From Epichloe hybrida (Eukaryota > Ascomycota > Sordariomycetes > Hypocreales > Clavicipitaceae), in assembly GCA_019022495.1 (NCBI GenBank), contig JAFEKR010000001.1:5394001-5458000 (forward strand): a DNA stretch of 64,000 bases, given 5' to 3'. The notes below the pieces were generated by a model. That model was not told the origin of the DNA. It saw only the letters and a program-made list of their open reading frames with translations, and did no database searches. The translations under genes and the position numbers were made by a program. The stretch's first letter is position 1; every line of letters starts with the position of its first letter. This document shows positions 9,906 through 21,690 of this stretch, one piece after another.

Positions 9906-11672
9906 GTTGACTTGCTCGGTGACAAAACACCCGGGGGATCGGCGAGAAGCTCGGAGGGATTGCGACGAACCCGGCACGAATCAAAAGAGGGCGTTGGGAC
10001 TTGACGGGGGAGTATGGTATAGAGAGGAACAGAGGTGAGGGAAAGAATGCGAAGAAGAGCCAGATCAGTAGCGGGACATTGTCGATTTGTCAGATCTAAA
10101 GCAGCCCTACGCAAAAAAGGACACTTGCGCGAGCGGGCGTCAAAAAGTTCTACGTGTTCGTTTTGGAGGTGCTAGTCCGGAAGGCGGAAGAGAGAGTCCC
10201 ATTCATTCTTGAGTGGGCCGCAAAGCAGGTGCTGCCGCCCGGCTGCAGGTGGCTGCAGGTGCGGCTCTCCACTACGCAACCACCAATGGCTGAGGGCTCA
10301 AATCTTGCAAGCATGCCGTTGGCGGAAGTCGGAAGTACCGCTAAACACTTTCCGGCGTCAACTAGGAGCACTGATGTTACCACCGCCCCCAGGTGATGGA
10401 GCAGCCCCGTTTTTCGTGCCCAGCACACGGCGCACACGGCCACTCTGACCTCGATCAATGTGCCTGTAATAGTTTTATACCTTTCGCAATGGTCTGGTCT
10501 TGGAGTCTTCCCGTCCCTCTCGCACAAGATGCCCGAAAGCTGGACTTCTGAAGCGGTGGCTATAATACCTGGCTAGGTGAACATTGACTGGCTTTACAAT
10601 GTAGCCAGATATCACGTCGACATTGCTCCTTAGTAGCCGCCACACAAAGACGTGCAACATGATTGCTTCGCTGCATTGCACTGCTCTTTTTTCACTTGAG
10701 GCAGGCCTAATGCTTCCTTAATTCTATTGGAAAGATAGTTATTTCATGGCTTACTTAAACTTAACTTTGTGGTCGATCACAATGCGCTGTCGTAACCGTC
10801 CGACCTCGTGGGTTTGTACCACCAACCTCCGTATTAATCAAGCCATGCAATGCATCAGTTGAGCTAGCCATGCAATGTATCGGTTGAGCTACCACAATGT
10901 GCACCATTCATCTTTTCCCGATCTCGAATGATACATGTACTTCTGCGCCAAACAGCCATGGCGCCGGTCGGCGTTTTCGACAAACCCTGAAATGGATCGC
11001 TGCATATTACAATGCCGCCCCGCCTTCACTCTCCGATGCTTTGAATCTGTCATGATCACGGGGCCGCCTGCGACATATGTTTATATTATCTCACACCGCA
11101 TCTTGCGTTCATTCGTAGGCCGGGACTTCCTATTGGCGTCAAGTCAGATGCACAGCTGGGACGTCCAACAGATTGGGAATCCATCCCTGCATCTACATGA
11201 AGATTGACCGAACACGAGAGCATAACTGCTGGTACTCTGATGATGTCAGTGATGCAGTGAGAAGAGAGGAATAGTAGTGACACAAGGGCGGGATGGAGAA
11301 TAGTTCGAATGTTGGCTCCGTAGAGCATAAAATTGATAAAGCAAACCAGTCTCCCACATTTTCCCTCTCTCAGATGGCGATTTTAGCATCGGGCTTGAGA
11401 AAAGATTCTGGTTTACTGGAATCGCTGACTGCGGAAACAAGAACCCCACGGCCGGTTGCACCTTCCCTATGTGCACCTACCTGTCCCTGTGTCTGCAGCT
11501 GCTTGCCTTCTAGCCCAACTTCTGAAAATTTTGTTGTCAATGGTTGTGATACTCTCTGTCTCGGATGTTGTCCAGAATTATGATCCATGAGTCTTGAGTC
11601 TTCTTGGAAGCAATTTGTATCACTGTTTTGTTTTCGGTTTTTTGGACGTTTCATCCCGTTTCATCTACAAGT
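9906..11672. other. 1.8-kb intergenic region, no supported gene
   Basis: It lies upstream of both the calcium ATPase (-) and the DH-PH gene (+), so it probably holds two promoters and 5' UTRs. Several frames of 60-130 codons exist on both strands, but they overlap each other and show no domain, codon bias or splice logic. The one structured item is a tRNA-like relic at 10801-10895, described separately. Confidence 0.5.
10801..10895 (-). repeat. Degenerate tRNA-like (possibly SINE-like) sequence with doubled A-box
   Basis: Read on the minus strand, a segment beginning TAGCTCAACCGATACATTG resembles a tRNA D-arm/A-box (TRGCNNAGYNGG). It is repeated about 25 bp later as TAGCTCAACTGATGCATTG. Then comes GGTACAAACCCA, which resembles a T-arm/B-box (GGTTCRANNCC). 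No complete acceptor stem can be drawn. It could be a tRNA pseudogene or a tRNA-derived short interspersed element with an internal duplication. Confidence is low. Confidence 0.25.
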
Positions 11673-14650
11673 ATGGCAGTTGCGGTTTCTGGATTTCATG
11701 CATCGCACATCTCCCTAGATGATCAGAGATCTCCTCACCCGATTTCTCCAGCAACGTTCAACCAGAATTGCAGGTCTGTACTACCTCAATGGGTTGAGTA
11801 TATGAGTCGAGGCTCTAGTGGGACTCGGGATAAAAGACACCACGTCACACATTTGACAGCTAGCAGCTGTGCTAAAAGCTTTAAAGGCCACCAAGCTTCG
11901 CAGCTCATCTCTTACGATCCAATTTACCAGAGTCCACCTACTCATGATGCTGAGGGAAAAGCTCCAGACTCTAATGGCCGCAATGAGAACAGCTCGCGAT
12001 TTCCGTTCCAAAAATGGATGGGCTCACTACAAAAACGAGCATATCAGCCATCGTTTGACGATACAACGTCTGGAAACAGGGTGCTGTCTTGGGTTTGGGC
12101 CTTGGAGGACGAGGCTTGCAACTCGAAGCCTGTTGGCTCAGCTCATATCAGATCTTCGTCCGCCTCGTCCTTTAGATACGTCTCTGCAATTCGAAGTGCA
12201 AGTACAAGTTTCGCAGGATCCAGGACAAACACAGCCTTATCTCAATGCCTGTCACAAGCCGATTTTGAAGTCGAATCAGCAAAAGTCCCCAGCCGGAGCT
12301 CAGATGATAATAAAATGGTCAGCAGCCTTCAACAAATGGATGGTGGATCGGTTGATCGGGCATTACAACGCCAAAAAATCCTGCATGAATTGATAAATAC
12401 GGAGAGAAGCTACCTTGGCGACATACGTTTTCTTCTCAATGTAAGTACTATGTTACCAAAACGACATCTTGAGCTGACGTTACATCAAGGTTTACGTTAC
12501 CATGTTGGCTTCGCTTCCTTCCTCGCATCTCGGGCTCCGAAGATCCGTCAATCGAAACCTTTGCGATATTCTGCAACTCCACGAGGAAATTCTGAACGAG
12601 GTTGGTCGCGCTGTGTTGCAGTCGGACGACATGGAACTCAATCAATATGGCAGCGCAGCGTTGACAGGTGCTGGTCCGACGGAAGAAGGTCTAGAGAGCA
12701 GCCGAGTGGTCAGCTACGACGTTGACCGACCGGAACGAACTCAATATCCTCCAGGTGCGCTCGCAGGGCCTCAGGTTGTAGCTGAGGTCTCGCGAGTTTT
12801 CGAAAAGAAGGTATGAATCGCCGAAGTCGGTCCTGAAGAGCCCTCTGTGGGGGAAGTGCTCAGACGCTTACCCTTTTAGATGAGTCGCTTCTTTATTTAT
12901 GAGGAATATGGAGCAAAGTACGAAATGATCCTCCAAGATATTGCGTCAGTCGGTGAAATTCTACCTGGATGGGAGGGAAATCAGAAAGGACTCGAGGCCT
13001 TGTCGACGCTGCTTAGTTCATCCCACGTACCCGACCGTGATTCAAGGAGAGCTTCTACACTGAAAGACCTCCTTGTTAAGGTGAGCGAGTGTCTTTGGAA
13101 TGCAAGAGGGTTCTGACGCTAATGCCCGAGTAGCCAATCCAGAGAATTTGCAAGTATCCTCTGCTATTTGGAGAACTACTCAAATACACACCTATTCACG
13201 ACTGCCCAAATGCACACATGGCAGCAAGTAGTGTGCTGGCACGGTTTAGGGAGGCAAACTTTGAGATCAATAAAGTCACAAGTGATCCCCACATGATGGG
13301 CACACTTTCGCGCACATGGTTGTTGCAAGATCGTCTCGTATTTCCGAATAAGGTAAATTTGTATCCAAGGATGTGTATGGAAGACTGCAGTTCTAATTTG
13401 GGCCTAGAAATTTGACTCCGTATCCAAAGACCGCGTGAGATCCTTTGGACATATTCGACTATGTGGTACTCTTCATGTTTGTTGGCAGAATAAGAACCAC
13501 GTCGACGGGCAATACCTCATATGTCTACTTTACCACGACGTCCTATGCCTAGCATACGCAGGCAAGGTGGATCCAATTTACGTCCTGAAGGCCTGCATAA
13601 ACGTGCATGAGATTAAAGTAGAAGATGCCGATAACGGCCGAGGTAAGAGATAAGTTTCTAGTCCAAGCAGCGACCTTTTTGACCCTTTTTGACACGGGGT
13701 CGTTGTAGGATTGCAGTGCCATTCTGCACCTTTCTCCTGGAAAGTTGTTTTTGAATCGAATCATCGGATATTTGAAATCATTATGACTGCCTGCAGCCCC
13801 AAAGAAGAACTAGAATGGCGCGCACGCCTGACATCGCCTCCGACGGGGAAACAATCAGACGTGTCGCCTGCATATACTTTTCTAGACATGGACATCACGA
13901 GTTTGGGTGCGTTGAACTCCAAGTTGAGTAGGTAACTCTATCTGTCTGCTTTGACCTACCGACACTGACAAAGAAATTATAGGTACGATTAAGACACGAC
14001 TTTCTGTTCGGAGAGCCACAACGAGCTGTCCCAAACCAGCCTTGTACCAAGTTATATTGAAGAATACGAGCCAAGTCATGCAACGCAACGTCGGCAATCC
14101 AACTGCGCTGAACATAAGCCGCTCACATTCCCTTTTGTCTACGAGGACACGGGTGTCATTTCTATCACCTTGTAGAATGGAACGTGCACGATTGGAGGCA
14201 CTGCTGACAGATGTTTGGAGTCGCGAAATCCTGCCTTTTCCTGGAATTTCTACACGTCTTCCAAGCGAAAGATCGGTCAGGACATCAGCCTCAACCGTCA
14301 TGAGGAAGCTCAGCGTAACGAGTATCGCGAACTCCCTCGCCAAAAGAACCGAAGGCTTGAGGCAGAGATTGTCTTTCGAGGACACTTATCGCCCACCCAT
14401 GACAGAGATGGCATTGAAAAATAAGTTGCAATCTAGCTGGACCAGTCATGTGAGCGATAGCATCAATGTCATTGACTCACAAGAGAATCCGGCATCACCT
14501 ACGCCAGCAACAAGGTCGTCTTGGTCTCATGATAAGAGGGGATTCTGCACCGACAAGTTCCACGAGGCAACCATTGCAGCAAAGTCCTGGGGATCACTCA
14601 GTAGGAAATGCGACAGACCGAACCTTGGACTACGGGGCATTTCCAAGTAG
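11673..14650 (+). CDS. Rho guanine-nucleotide-exchange-factor-like protein (DH-PH), seven exons
   Basis: Probably activates a Rho/Cdc42-type GTPase. Exons are 11673-12440, 12490-12810, 12880-13080, 13134-13352, 13408-13642, 13709-13927 and 13983-14650, giving 876 residues with all phases consistent. Residues 1-225 are Ser-rich and unrecognised. A Dbl-homology domain starts at about residue 230 (ALQRQKILHELINTERSYLG) and runs to about 500, including the terminal-helix signature PIQRICKYPLLFGELLKYTP. A PH domain follows at about 505-654 (FGHIRLCGTLHVCWQ to SPKEELEWRARL). The C-terminal 220 residues are basic and Ser-rich, with LSFLSPCRMERARLEALL-like sequence just past the PH domain. The start is the first ATG after an upstream in-frame stretch lacking ATG; an additional 5' exon cannot be excluded. 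It does not look like a fusion with a RhoGAP or CNH domain, so it is not Rom1/Rom2-like. Confidence 0.8.
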
Positions 14651-15495
14651 GGATTTGGGCTGAACAGGCAAAATCCAGTTCGAGACTTGCTTGATACCAT
14701 GGGGTTTGATTAAATTATGACATACTGCATCTGTGTTTCTTCAAGTACTTCATACATATTGGCATACATTTAGTCGTCACGAGGGAGGAAAGAACAAGAA
14801 TTAAATGTGGAATATGCTTCTTGATGCAACGGGTCTATTGGGGTTTCCGCAGATAAAAGCGCGACTCTTGTTGGTCGTCGCATGTGGCAGCGAATGTTGT
14901 ACCGCCACGACTGAAATGTTGAAGGCTAAGGTGGGAGGGATGAAAAAATGTATAGAAACCCGACCTAAAGCAGATTTACAGGGTTTATAAGTTGAGGGAA
15001 AAGAATACCAAGGAGCAGAGTGAAATCAGTGTTCTTTCACAACTCAAGTTATTGATTTTTCATTTTTTTTTCTCATTGGTTATGGCCAATGCATCGGATT
15101 TGTGATACGAAATATTGGATTCGTAATACATAATATTGGTATTCCTGGTATTCCTAGCGATACTACCCAGCCGGTGGGATAACCAAGATTCGTGTACATA
15201 CAATGACGGCAGTGGTATAGATGGACTCCCGGTGTGTTGGCACTTGCGCCGTGCCCCTGATTCCTGAGCTCCTGACCCCGCAGCATGCATTCATTGATTC
15301 GCACCTGCTCTGGACGAAATTAACAGTCACACAGAGAGGGAAAAGGAATTATCGGTGGCTGGGCATTCGAGTGTTTGGGTAATGATGGCCCGTCATCCGT
15401 AACCCGCCATCCGTAACACGTAACCCGTACTCGGCAGACTGTTTTTTTCGTTTCTTTCGGCGTCACGCGTCACATCCTGATGAGGTGCATGCAGC
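14651..15495. other. Intergenic region upstream of the NACHT-WD40 gene
   Basis: 845 bp without a supported gene. It contains AT-rich imperfect repeats near 15105-15165 (variants of TAATATTGG and GTATTCCT) and a short CCGTAAC array at about 15397-15428, just upstream of the receptor gene. This is probably the receptor's promoter and 5' UTR. Confidence 0.45.
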
Positions 15496-18400
15496 ATGGC
15501 ATCAGCCGCGGTTGAGGTCCGTACACAGGATGGAAATGTGGCCGCAGTGCCACCCAAAGCGTCACAGCCTTTGATTCCTGCGCTTGTCAAATCCACCGTC
15601 GACCAAACTATCAAAGCAGTCACAACAGTTGTTCAAGCCGAGATCCGGGCCCTTCCCAAGCAGATTGTGGCCGCCGCAGTAGCACAAGCACAGCAAGCTG
15701 CGGAACCAGCCAAAGCCCCGACTCGACGAAGAGAGTCCTCGGATGACGAGGAGCAAGGTCCATCGAAATCGCAGCAGCTATGGGACGACGCCTATGACGG
15801 CCTGCAAGATGCCGGGGCCACCGCTGGCATCGTCAGATCGTACGCGGAGACGCTGACATTTGCCATTGCTGGCGAAGATGGGCAGGAATCTGCCACGAAA
15901 ACGTCCAACTTGGCAGCTGATTTGAGAGATCCCGCAAAGCGCCAAGCTCATATGCGAGACCTCGTCATGAAGGGTCGTGACAAGTTTGCCAATGATTCAA
16001 AGATGGCCCAGACCGTGGGTGACGTTGCCAGTTTTGTTCTTCAAGCCAGAGGAGTCATTGATGTGGCTATAAGCAACGTCCCACAAGCGGCACTACCATG
16101 GGCTGGTGTGTGCGTTGGCTTGCAGGTATGAACAAGTGATGAGTCTCTGAGCATTATTCCCAGATTGCTCGATTGCGATTGCTCACCAGCAGATAGATTC
16201 TCACGAATCCGGCCAAAGTCTCCCGAGCTAATCTTGCAGGTATCACCCATGTTGTGTCCCGGATGGATTGGTACTGCTCCTTGGTTGACCACCTGCTTGA
16301 CGAAAGGAGCATTGTCGAGGGTCAAGAGCCTGCGGCTATGGTCATGCAACGTCTCGAAACGCTCGTCCTGCAACTTTACAAGAGTCTGTTGCTGTATCAG
16401 ATGAAGAGCGTCAGCTCCTATTACCGGAATTCTGGCCTGACATACCTACGTGAACTTGCTTCATGGGATGACTGGGATGCAGACCTCAAAGCTATCACGG
16501 CCGCAGAGGAAGCTCTGAGAGCTGCTTCTGTACAATACAATACCCAGAGTTCACTTCAACGGTTGTCCGAGCTCATGCAGCGCGGCGATAAAATGCAGTC
16601 GACTTTGGGAAACATCCATCAGGATCTTCAAGACTTCATTTCAGCCCAGAAAGAAAAGGTAACGGACGACAAGGACTCGGCGTGCCTCCGAGATTTGTTC
16701 TTGGTTGATCCAATGCGAGAACTGGAAAGACTGGAGAGGAAGAAGGATAAGCTCATCGATGTTGCATTTTCCTGGGTCATGGCCACCAAAGAATTTGATT
16801 CCTTCTCCAACTGGCAAAAACACGGCGCTCGTCGAATGCTGTGGATCAAGAGTGGTCCTGGCACCGGCAAGACGATGCTGTTGATCGGAATCGTGCGCGA
16901 GATGTCGACGCAATCGGCGGCATTTGCCCCCAGCGTGGCGTACTACTTCTGCCAAGGCACAGCAGACCAGGCGAGGAATAATGCAACAGCAATTCTCCGG
17001 GGCTTGCTCTGGATGCTTCTCGTGCAACAACCGCGCTTGATCCGGCATCTGCGTGCCAGGCATCGTTATGCTGCATCTTCTCTCTTCACGGACTCGAACG
17101 CTTTCAGCGCCATGTCTGAAGCGCTGGAGAACATGCTCAAGGATGCTACCATGACACCGGCATATTTTGTTGTCGATGCCTTGGACGAATGTGATGGGAG
17201 CGCGGGCGACATGGTTCAACTCATTTTCAAATCTCTTCGCCTGTCAGACAAAGTCAGGTGGCTGGTTTCTAGCAGACCGGGACTTGACTTGATGAAACCT
17301 GGCGTTGATGAGGCTCTTGTAGAGCTGGACGCTCAGAGGTTGGAAGGGCCAGTGCATGCTTACATCACGTACAAACTCTCCGAGTTGAGCGAAAGGCCCG
17401 GTTATGAGGACATCTCTCTGTTGGTCGACCTGTCCAACGAAATCTGTGACCGAGCCTCCAATACCTTTCTGTGGGCTGCTCTTGCGCTCAAGGAGCTTCA
17501 AGGGGTCGAGGGCAAGAATGCGGTGGAGACCATCAAGAAATTGCCCTCGGGTCTTCCGGCTCTGTACGGCTCCATGATGGCCAAGATGAATGGGTACGAC
17601 AGTCGGCGGCAGAATCGCTGCAGAAGCGCCATTGCAGCCGTGTATCTTGCCTACCGGCCACTCACACTACGAGAACTTGGGGTCATTGCAGGCTTAGGTT
17701 CCCCCATCAAACCTTTGGACATTGTCAAGGCCTGCGGTTCGCTGCTTGCCACGACTGGCAGGGTAGTTTCACTCGTTCACCAATCTGCCAGGGACTTCTT
17801 GCGCGGGACGTATAGTGAAATGCTCGAGCGAGGCGATTTCGTCATGAGCCATCAGGATATCGCTCGTCGTTCGATGAATGAGATGCAGCACACCCTCAAG
17901 CACAACATGTACTACTTGCCAGGAAACGGATACTTCCCAAGGCTTCTTGGTAACTCGATCAATGGGTCCGACAATGACCCTCTGGCTGGCATCGCCTACT
18001 CCAGCACATTCTGGATACATCATCTCTGCGATGCCAGTGGTACAAACACACCGGCACAGCTCATAACGGCTAAAGGGGTTCTCTCGTTTTTCAAGAAGTA
18101 TTTCCTGCGCTGGGTCGAAAGCCTGTCACTTCTTGGAAAACTGTCGGGGGCATTGGAATCCATGAGGATGCTTATCGCTCAGGTAAGGACTTTTTACGCC
18201 AACTGGACGGTATCTAGGCTGCACAGCGCTGAGCATCATGCTCACACTCGTTTAGTCGCGCTTCCAATCCTCTTCTCCGCTTCAAGAATTCCTGCGGGAT
18301 GCCGCAAGGTTTCTCATCACGCACAAGTCGACCATCGAGGCGGCAGCTCTGCAGACATACGGCACCGGCTTGCTATTCAGTCCAACTGATGGCTCCATTC

Positions 18401-20232
18401 GCAAGTTCGGATGGAATGAGCGCCTGGGTTTCATTCGTGGCATGATTACCACGCATCAAACAGGTGACTCCAGCACGCGCACCCTCGACGGTCGGTACGG
18501 TTCTGTCACCGCTGTGGCCTTCTCCGAGGACGGCAAGTTCCTTTCCACGGGCACTGAAGGTTCCTTGACAATATGGAACACGGAGACATGGACTCCGACC
18601 TGTACCGTCTTCCTTCCCGAATCTACTGGTATTGCGGAAGAGCTGAGCTTCTCCCCGGACTCGAAATCTATATTGGCTGTGTATGGCGATACGTTACATG
18701 TCTGTGATGTGGAAACCAAGACACAGACACGAACCATCACTCATCCAGAAAAGCACACGATTGCCTGTGCAAACTTTCATTCAGATAACAAGAGCGTTGT
18801 CTTGGTTCTCAATGATGCCACAGTGCATCTGTGGGACGTGGCAACGGAAAGTATGCACCCGATATTCGCAGCCAAGGGTGAGACCAAGAGCATCATTGCC
18901 TTGTCACCAGACAACAGGGTCTTGGCTGTGTCGTTGCTTGAAAATCTGATTGGGGTGTGGGATGTTGCTGCTGGCACGGGCCACAGTGCCCGCGTGCTCA
19001 AACGACACGACGAAGCTTTTAGAGACTTTACGTTTGCGGCTGATAGCAAGGCGCTTGCTTCGGTTTCGACCGATGGCACAATCTGCCTGTGGGATATCGA
19101 GAGTGGAACTTGCAAGCGAAGTTTCAGCCCAGGATGGAACAATTGGCCCACGATCGCATTGTCGCCGGACCTCAAGACCGTCGCCATGGGTGGATTAGAG
19201 GACACTACCCGTCTTCTGGACATGAAAGACTGGAGTCAGCAAGAAGAGGCGCGAAGCCATGGCAGCCGGATCGCAGACGTAGTGGTCTCTCCCGACAAGA
19301 CAATGGCAGCCACAGCTTCTCATGACAGGGATATCCGGATCTGGGACATTGAACGAGGAGAATGCTTGCATCGGTTGGGTGGCCATCAGGACGCTGTACG
19401 TTCTGTCGCATTCTCCCCAGATGGTCAAACTCTGGCTTCCGGGTCTAGCGATGAGACTGTGCGACTGTGGAACATCCAAAGTGCCGAATGTCTGCAGATC
19501 TGGAGAGGTCATTCGTCGGCCGTCAGACGCATTACATTTGCGCCAGACGGCAAGACAGTCGCCTCCTTCTCTGACGATTGGACCATCAGACTGTGGACGG
19601 TGGAATCTGGATCAAGCGTGCCCATCAGGGGGCAGAGCGAAACCCAATCCTGCATCGTCTTTTCCAACGACAGCAAGACTCTGGCGTCGGTGGATCAGAC
19701 TGGCTGTGTTGTTCTGTGGGACACCACAAGTGGTGACCAGACACACGTGTTTGAGAAGGAGAGTGCGGATGAGCCTATTGCATTGGTCTTCACACCGGAT
19801 GACTCGGCTGTTATGATGGGGTCCAGCAATGGCTGTATATACGCCTTGGAGAAGGCATCAAACTCGAGGCGCAGGCTGGTCAATCAGCAAGAGTCGTTTG
19901 CGCACATGGCCTTTGCGTCGGACGGCGAAACCTTGGTGACGACGGCGGGTTCCGTAAACATGCGTGCTTCTGAGCAGTCGGCGCTGAACAAGAAGGCACC
20001 AGACAATACTCTGTTCGTCTACAAACCAGTCGCTTTCCCTGGCATGGAGGCCGAGGCAAGGTTGGGTCATGTGTGGATAGAAGGGCGAGGCGTCCTGATG
20101 TTGCTGCCGACGAGCTATACCTCGAATGTGCTGGCAGTGTGTGAGGATATTGTGATTTTGGGACACGCGTCCGGCAAAGTCACGTTCCTCTATTTTGACT
20201 TTCCCAAGCGTCCCGCAACGTACCCAGCATAA
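15496..20232 (+). CDS. NWD-type NACHT-WD40 STAND receptor (fungal NLR-like), three exons
   Basis: A signal-transducing NTPase of the class that includes HET-E/HET-D incompatibility receptors. Exons are 15496-16125, 16197-18182 and 18256-20232, giving 1530 residues with both introns in phase 0. Residues 1 to about 90 are Ala/Gln-rich with an acidic-basic patch (RRRESSDDEEQ). Residues about 95-350 match the N-terminal domain of NWD NACHT-NTPases (LWDDAYDGLQDAG, NVPQAALPWAGVCVGLQILT, VVSRMDWYCSLVDHLL, YQMKSVSSYYRNSGLTYLRE). The NACHT has a Walker A GPGTGKT at 430-436, a Walker B-like FVVDALDECDG at about 534-544 and a sensor RWLVSSRPG at about 564. From about 948 there are some 11-12 WD40-like repeats, strongest in the centre (VRSVAFSPDGQTLASGSSDE). 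They are mutually divergent, unlike the near-identical repeats of HET-E. No classical cell-death effector domain (HET, HeLo, PNP, lipase) is visible. The ligand is unknown. Confidence 0.92.
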
Positions 20233-20664
20233 CATCATGAGAGGGGGTGTACATTGGACGATTGGGTCGTGTCGTGCGGTTATACCGAGCGAGCGTATTG
20301 GACGGTAGCTGGCGCCTTTTCGAGCAGCATGGCAGCCGGCATTGGCACTGCACTGGCATGATTATCGGCATTATTACAAGTCATGATAATATTAATAAGA
20401 GTACTGTTTCCGGGTACGAGAAGATGATTGATTGCTATCTAGCAACTATTCTATTGAGTGCGAGACATGTTGGACGCGGCCAAGCCTTGTGTGCCACGTC
20501 GACTTCGACCCGTGCTCTCCAAATTTGGTGTTTCTTCATTTTCGTTAAAGTACAAGTTTTTTTCCCGAAGTGTCGGAAGTTAGATATCTCATGTTTTTTT
20601 TTTTTTTTTTTTAAAAAAAAATCCATAGCTCATCATCATCGCCTGACGTTCATAGTGGGGCGCT
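20233..20664. other. Convergent 3' region with an A/T homopolymer tract
   Basis: 432 bp between the convergent stop codons of the receptor and the Rtc3-like gene. A run of about 19 T followed by 9 A lies at 20594-20622. No gene is seen. Confidence 0.5.
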
Positions 20665-21191
20665 TTAGCGGGCCTTCATGGAGCTCATGCTGTCGTTCGT
20701 GACACCTTGTCGGGCAGGCATCTGTAGCCATTTTTCATTAGAGGCTGTTCTAGCACGGGGGACGAGAGCAGAGGGGGGGATATAGTAGGTGCCACGTACC
20801 TCCATGGTATGCATGGTGCCCTCCTTGAGGATCTTCTTGATGACCTCGTCCTCATCCTCTGTGTCAAACTCGGCGGCCAGAATGTGCTTGGGAGCAGCGT
20901 CGTACGTGCCCTGGTTGCCTTGCCTATGGCGTCCATTTCACGTCAGGGAGCTGCGCTTCTGGGTTGTGTCTAGTTTTGGGACTTGAACGAGTGAAGAGGA
21001 GAGGGGGGGGGGGTGAAAACTCACTTGTGGGTGTGGAAGATCTTGAAAGAAGAGACGAATTGGGCTAGAGGGATCGAGGTATCGCCCTTCAACCACTTCT
21101 TGTACTGCTCTACGTCGTCTACGAAGATGAGGAAATCGTCGTTGCGGCCTTGGAAATGGACCTTTGATTGTGTGGCTTCGCCGCGGGTCAT
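20665..21191 (-). CDS. Small SBDS N-terminal-fold protein, Rtc3-like, three exons
   Basis: A homologue of yeast Rtc3 (YHR087W), a stress-linked protein with the fold of the SBDS/Sdo1 N-terminal domain, proposed to act in RNA metabolism. Exons are 21025-21191, 20800-20923 and 20665-20721, giving 115 residues. The body reads KVHFQGRNDDFLIFVDDVEQ and later FVSSFKIFHTHKQGNQG, AAPKHILAAEF and EVIKKILKEG, the expected order for this fold. The last intron (20722-20799, 78 bp) has a GTACGT donor and CTACAG acceptor. It was chosen because its removal gives the short Arg-Gln-Gly..Asn-Asp-Ser tail seen in fungal relatives. It is a multiple of three and has no in-frame stop, so an unspliced message would encode 26 extra residues. 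The upstream edge of the 20-kb transposon lies 266 bp from the start codon. Confidence 0.83.
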
Positions 21192-21452
21192 CTTGACGTG
21201 AGGGGTTTCTTTGTTGGTCCCGTTTGGAAATTGAGTGAGATGAGGGTTTGTGAGCTTCGTCAAGAGGTATCTCGTTTCTAGCTTCTCTATTTCGGAATGC
21301 GTGAGGAATTGCTTGAATGTGTGGGAAGGGGAGAGGAGGCAAGGGGAATGGGAGGGGGCGAGAAATGGGCTTTAATAAGAAGCTTGGTGAGCTTTGGCTG
21401 GACTCTGGAGCTCGGTTGCGGGGTGCCTGGGGAGCTACGTCATTGGCGGTGG

Positions 21453-21457
21453 GGTGG
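21453..21457. repeat. Left target-site duplication (GGTGG) of Copia C
   Basis: GGTGG immediately precedes the LTR start (TGTTGGACC). The identical 5 bp follows the far LTR at 41603-41607. This pairing defines a single 20,145-bp insertion. Confidence 0.9.
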
Positions 21458-21690
21458 TGTTGGACCGAGCAGCTAGGATCAGAAATGAAGGTGTGGATTA
21501 AGTTGCCCGGTCCTATAAGAGGGCGCGGACTACGGTTTAAATAACTAAGTACCTATACTATAGGGTATGTAATCTGCCTATATAAACTATACTATATATT
21601 TACTAAAGGTCTAGAAAAGTAACTAGTTAGGTAGGTCCTAGTGTCTAAGTTACCTATATATAGTTAAGCGCTTATAGTGGGATTTTAACA
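21458..21690 (-). repeat. Copia C 3' LTR (233 bp)
   Basis: It begins TGTTGGACC and ends TTTTAACA in plus-strand reading. The matching 5' LTR halves lie at 40864-40988 and 41493-41602. The first 55 bp or so keep the unmutated bases (for example GATCAG, GTTGCCCGGTCC) while the inner part is heavily C-to-T/G-to-A converted relative to its partner. Confidence 0.9.

Noticed and set aside
10150..10527. 125-codon minus-strand frame upstream of the calcium ATPase
   Set aside because: Overlaps a plus-strand frame of similar length with no domain or conservation signal; likely promoter sequence.
11604..11672. Apparent signal peptide-like extension upstream of the DH-PH protein
   Set aside because: The extension begins with TTG, not ATG; the first ATG is at 11673.
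15496..16125. Separate 211-residue gene upstream of the NACHT gene
   Set aside because: The GTATGA donor at 16126 and TAG acceptor at 16196 join it in phase 0 to the NACHT exon and restore the continuous NWD N-terminal domain.
15496..21191. Biosynthetic or defence gene cluster around the receptor
   Set aside because: Neighbours are a Rho-GEF-like gene and an Rtc3-like gene; nothing suggests a paired effector or pathway.
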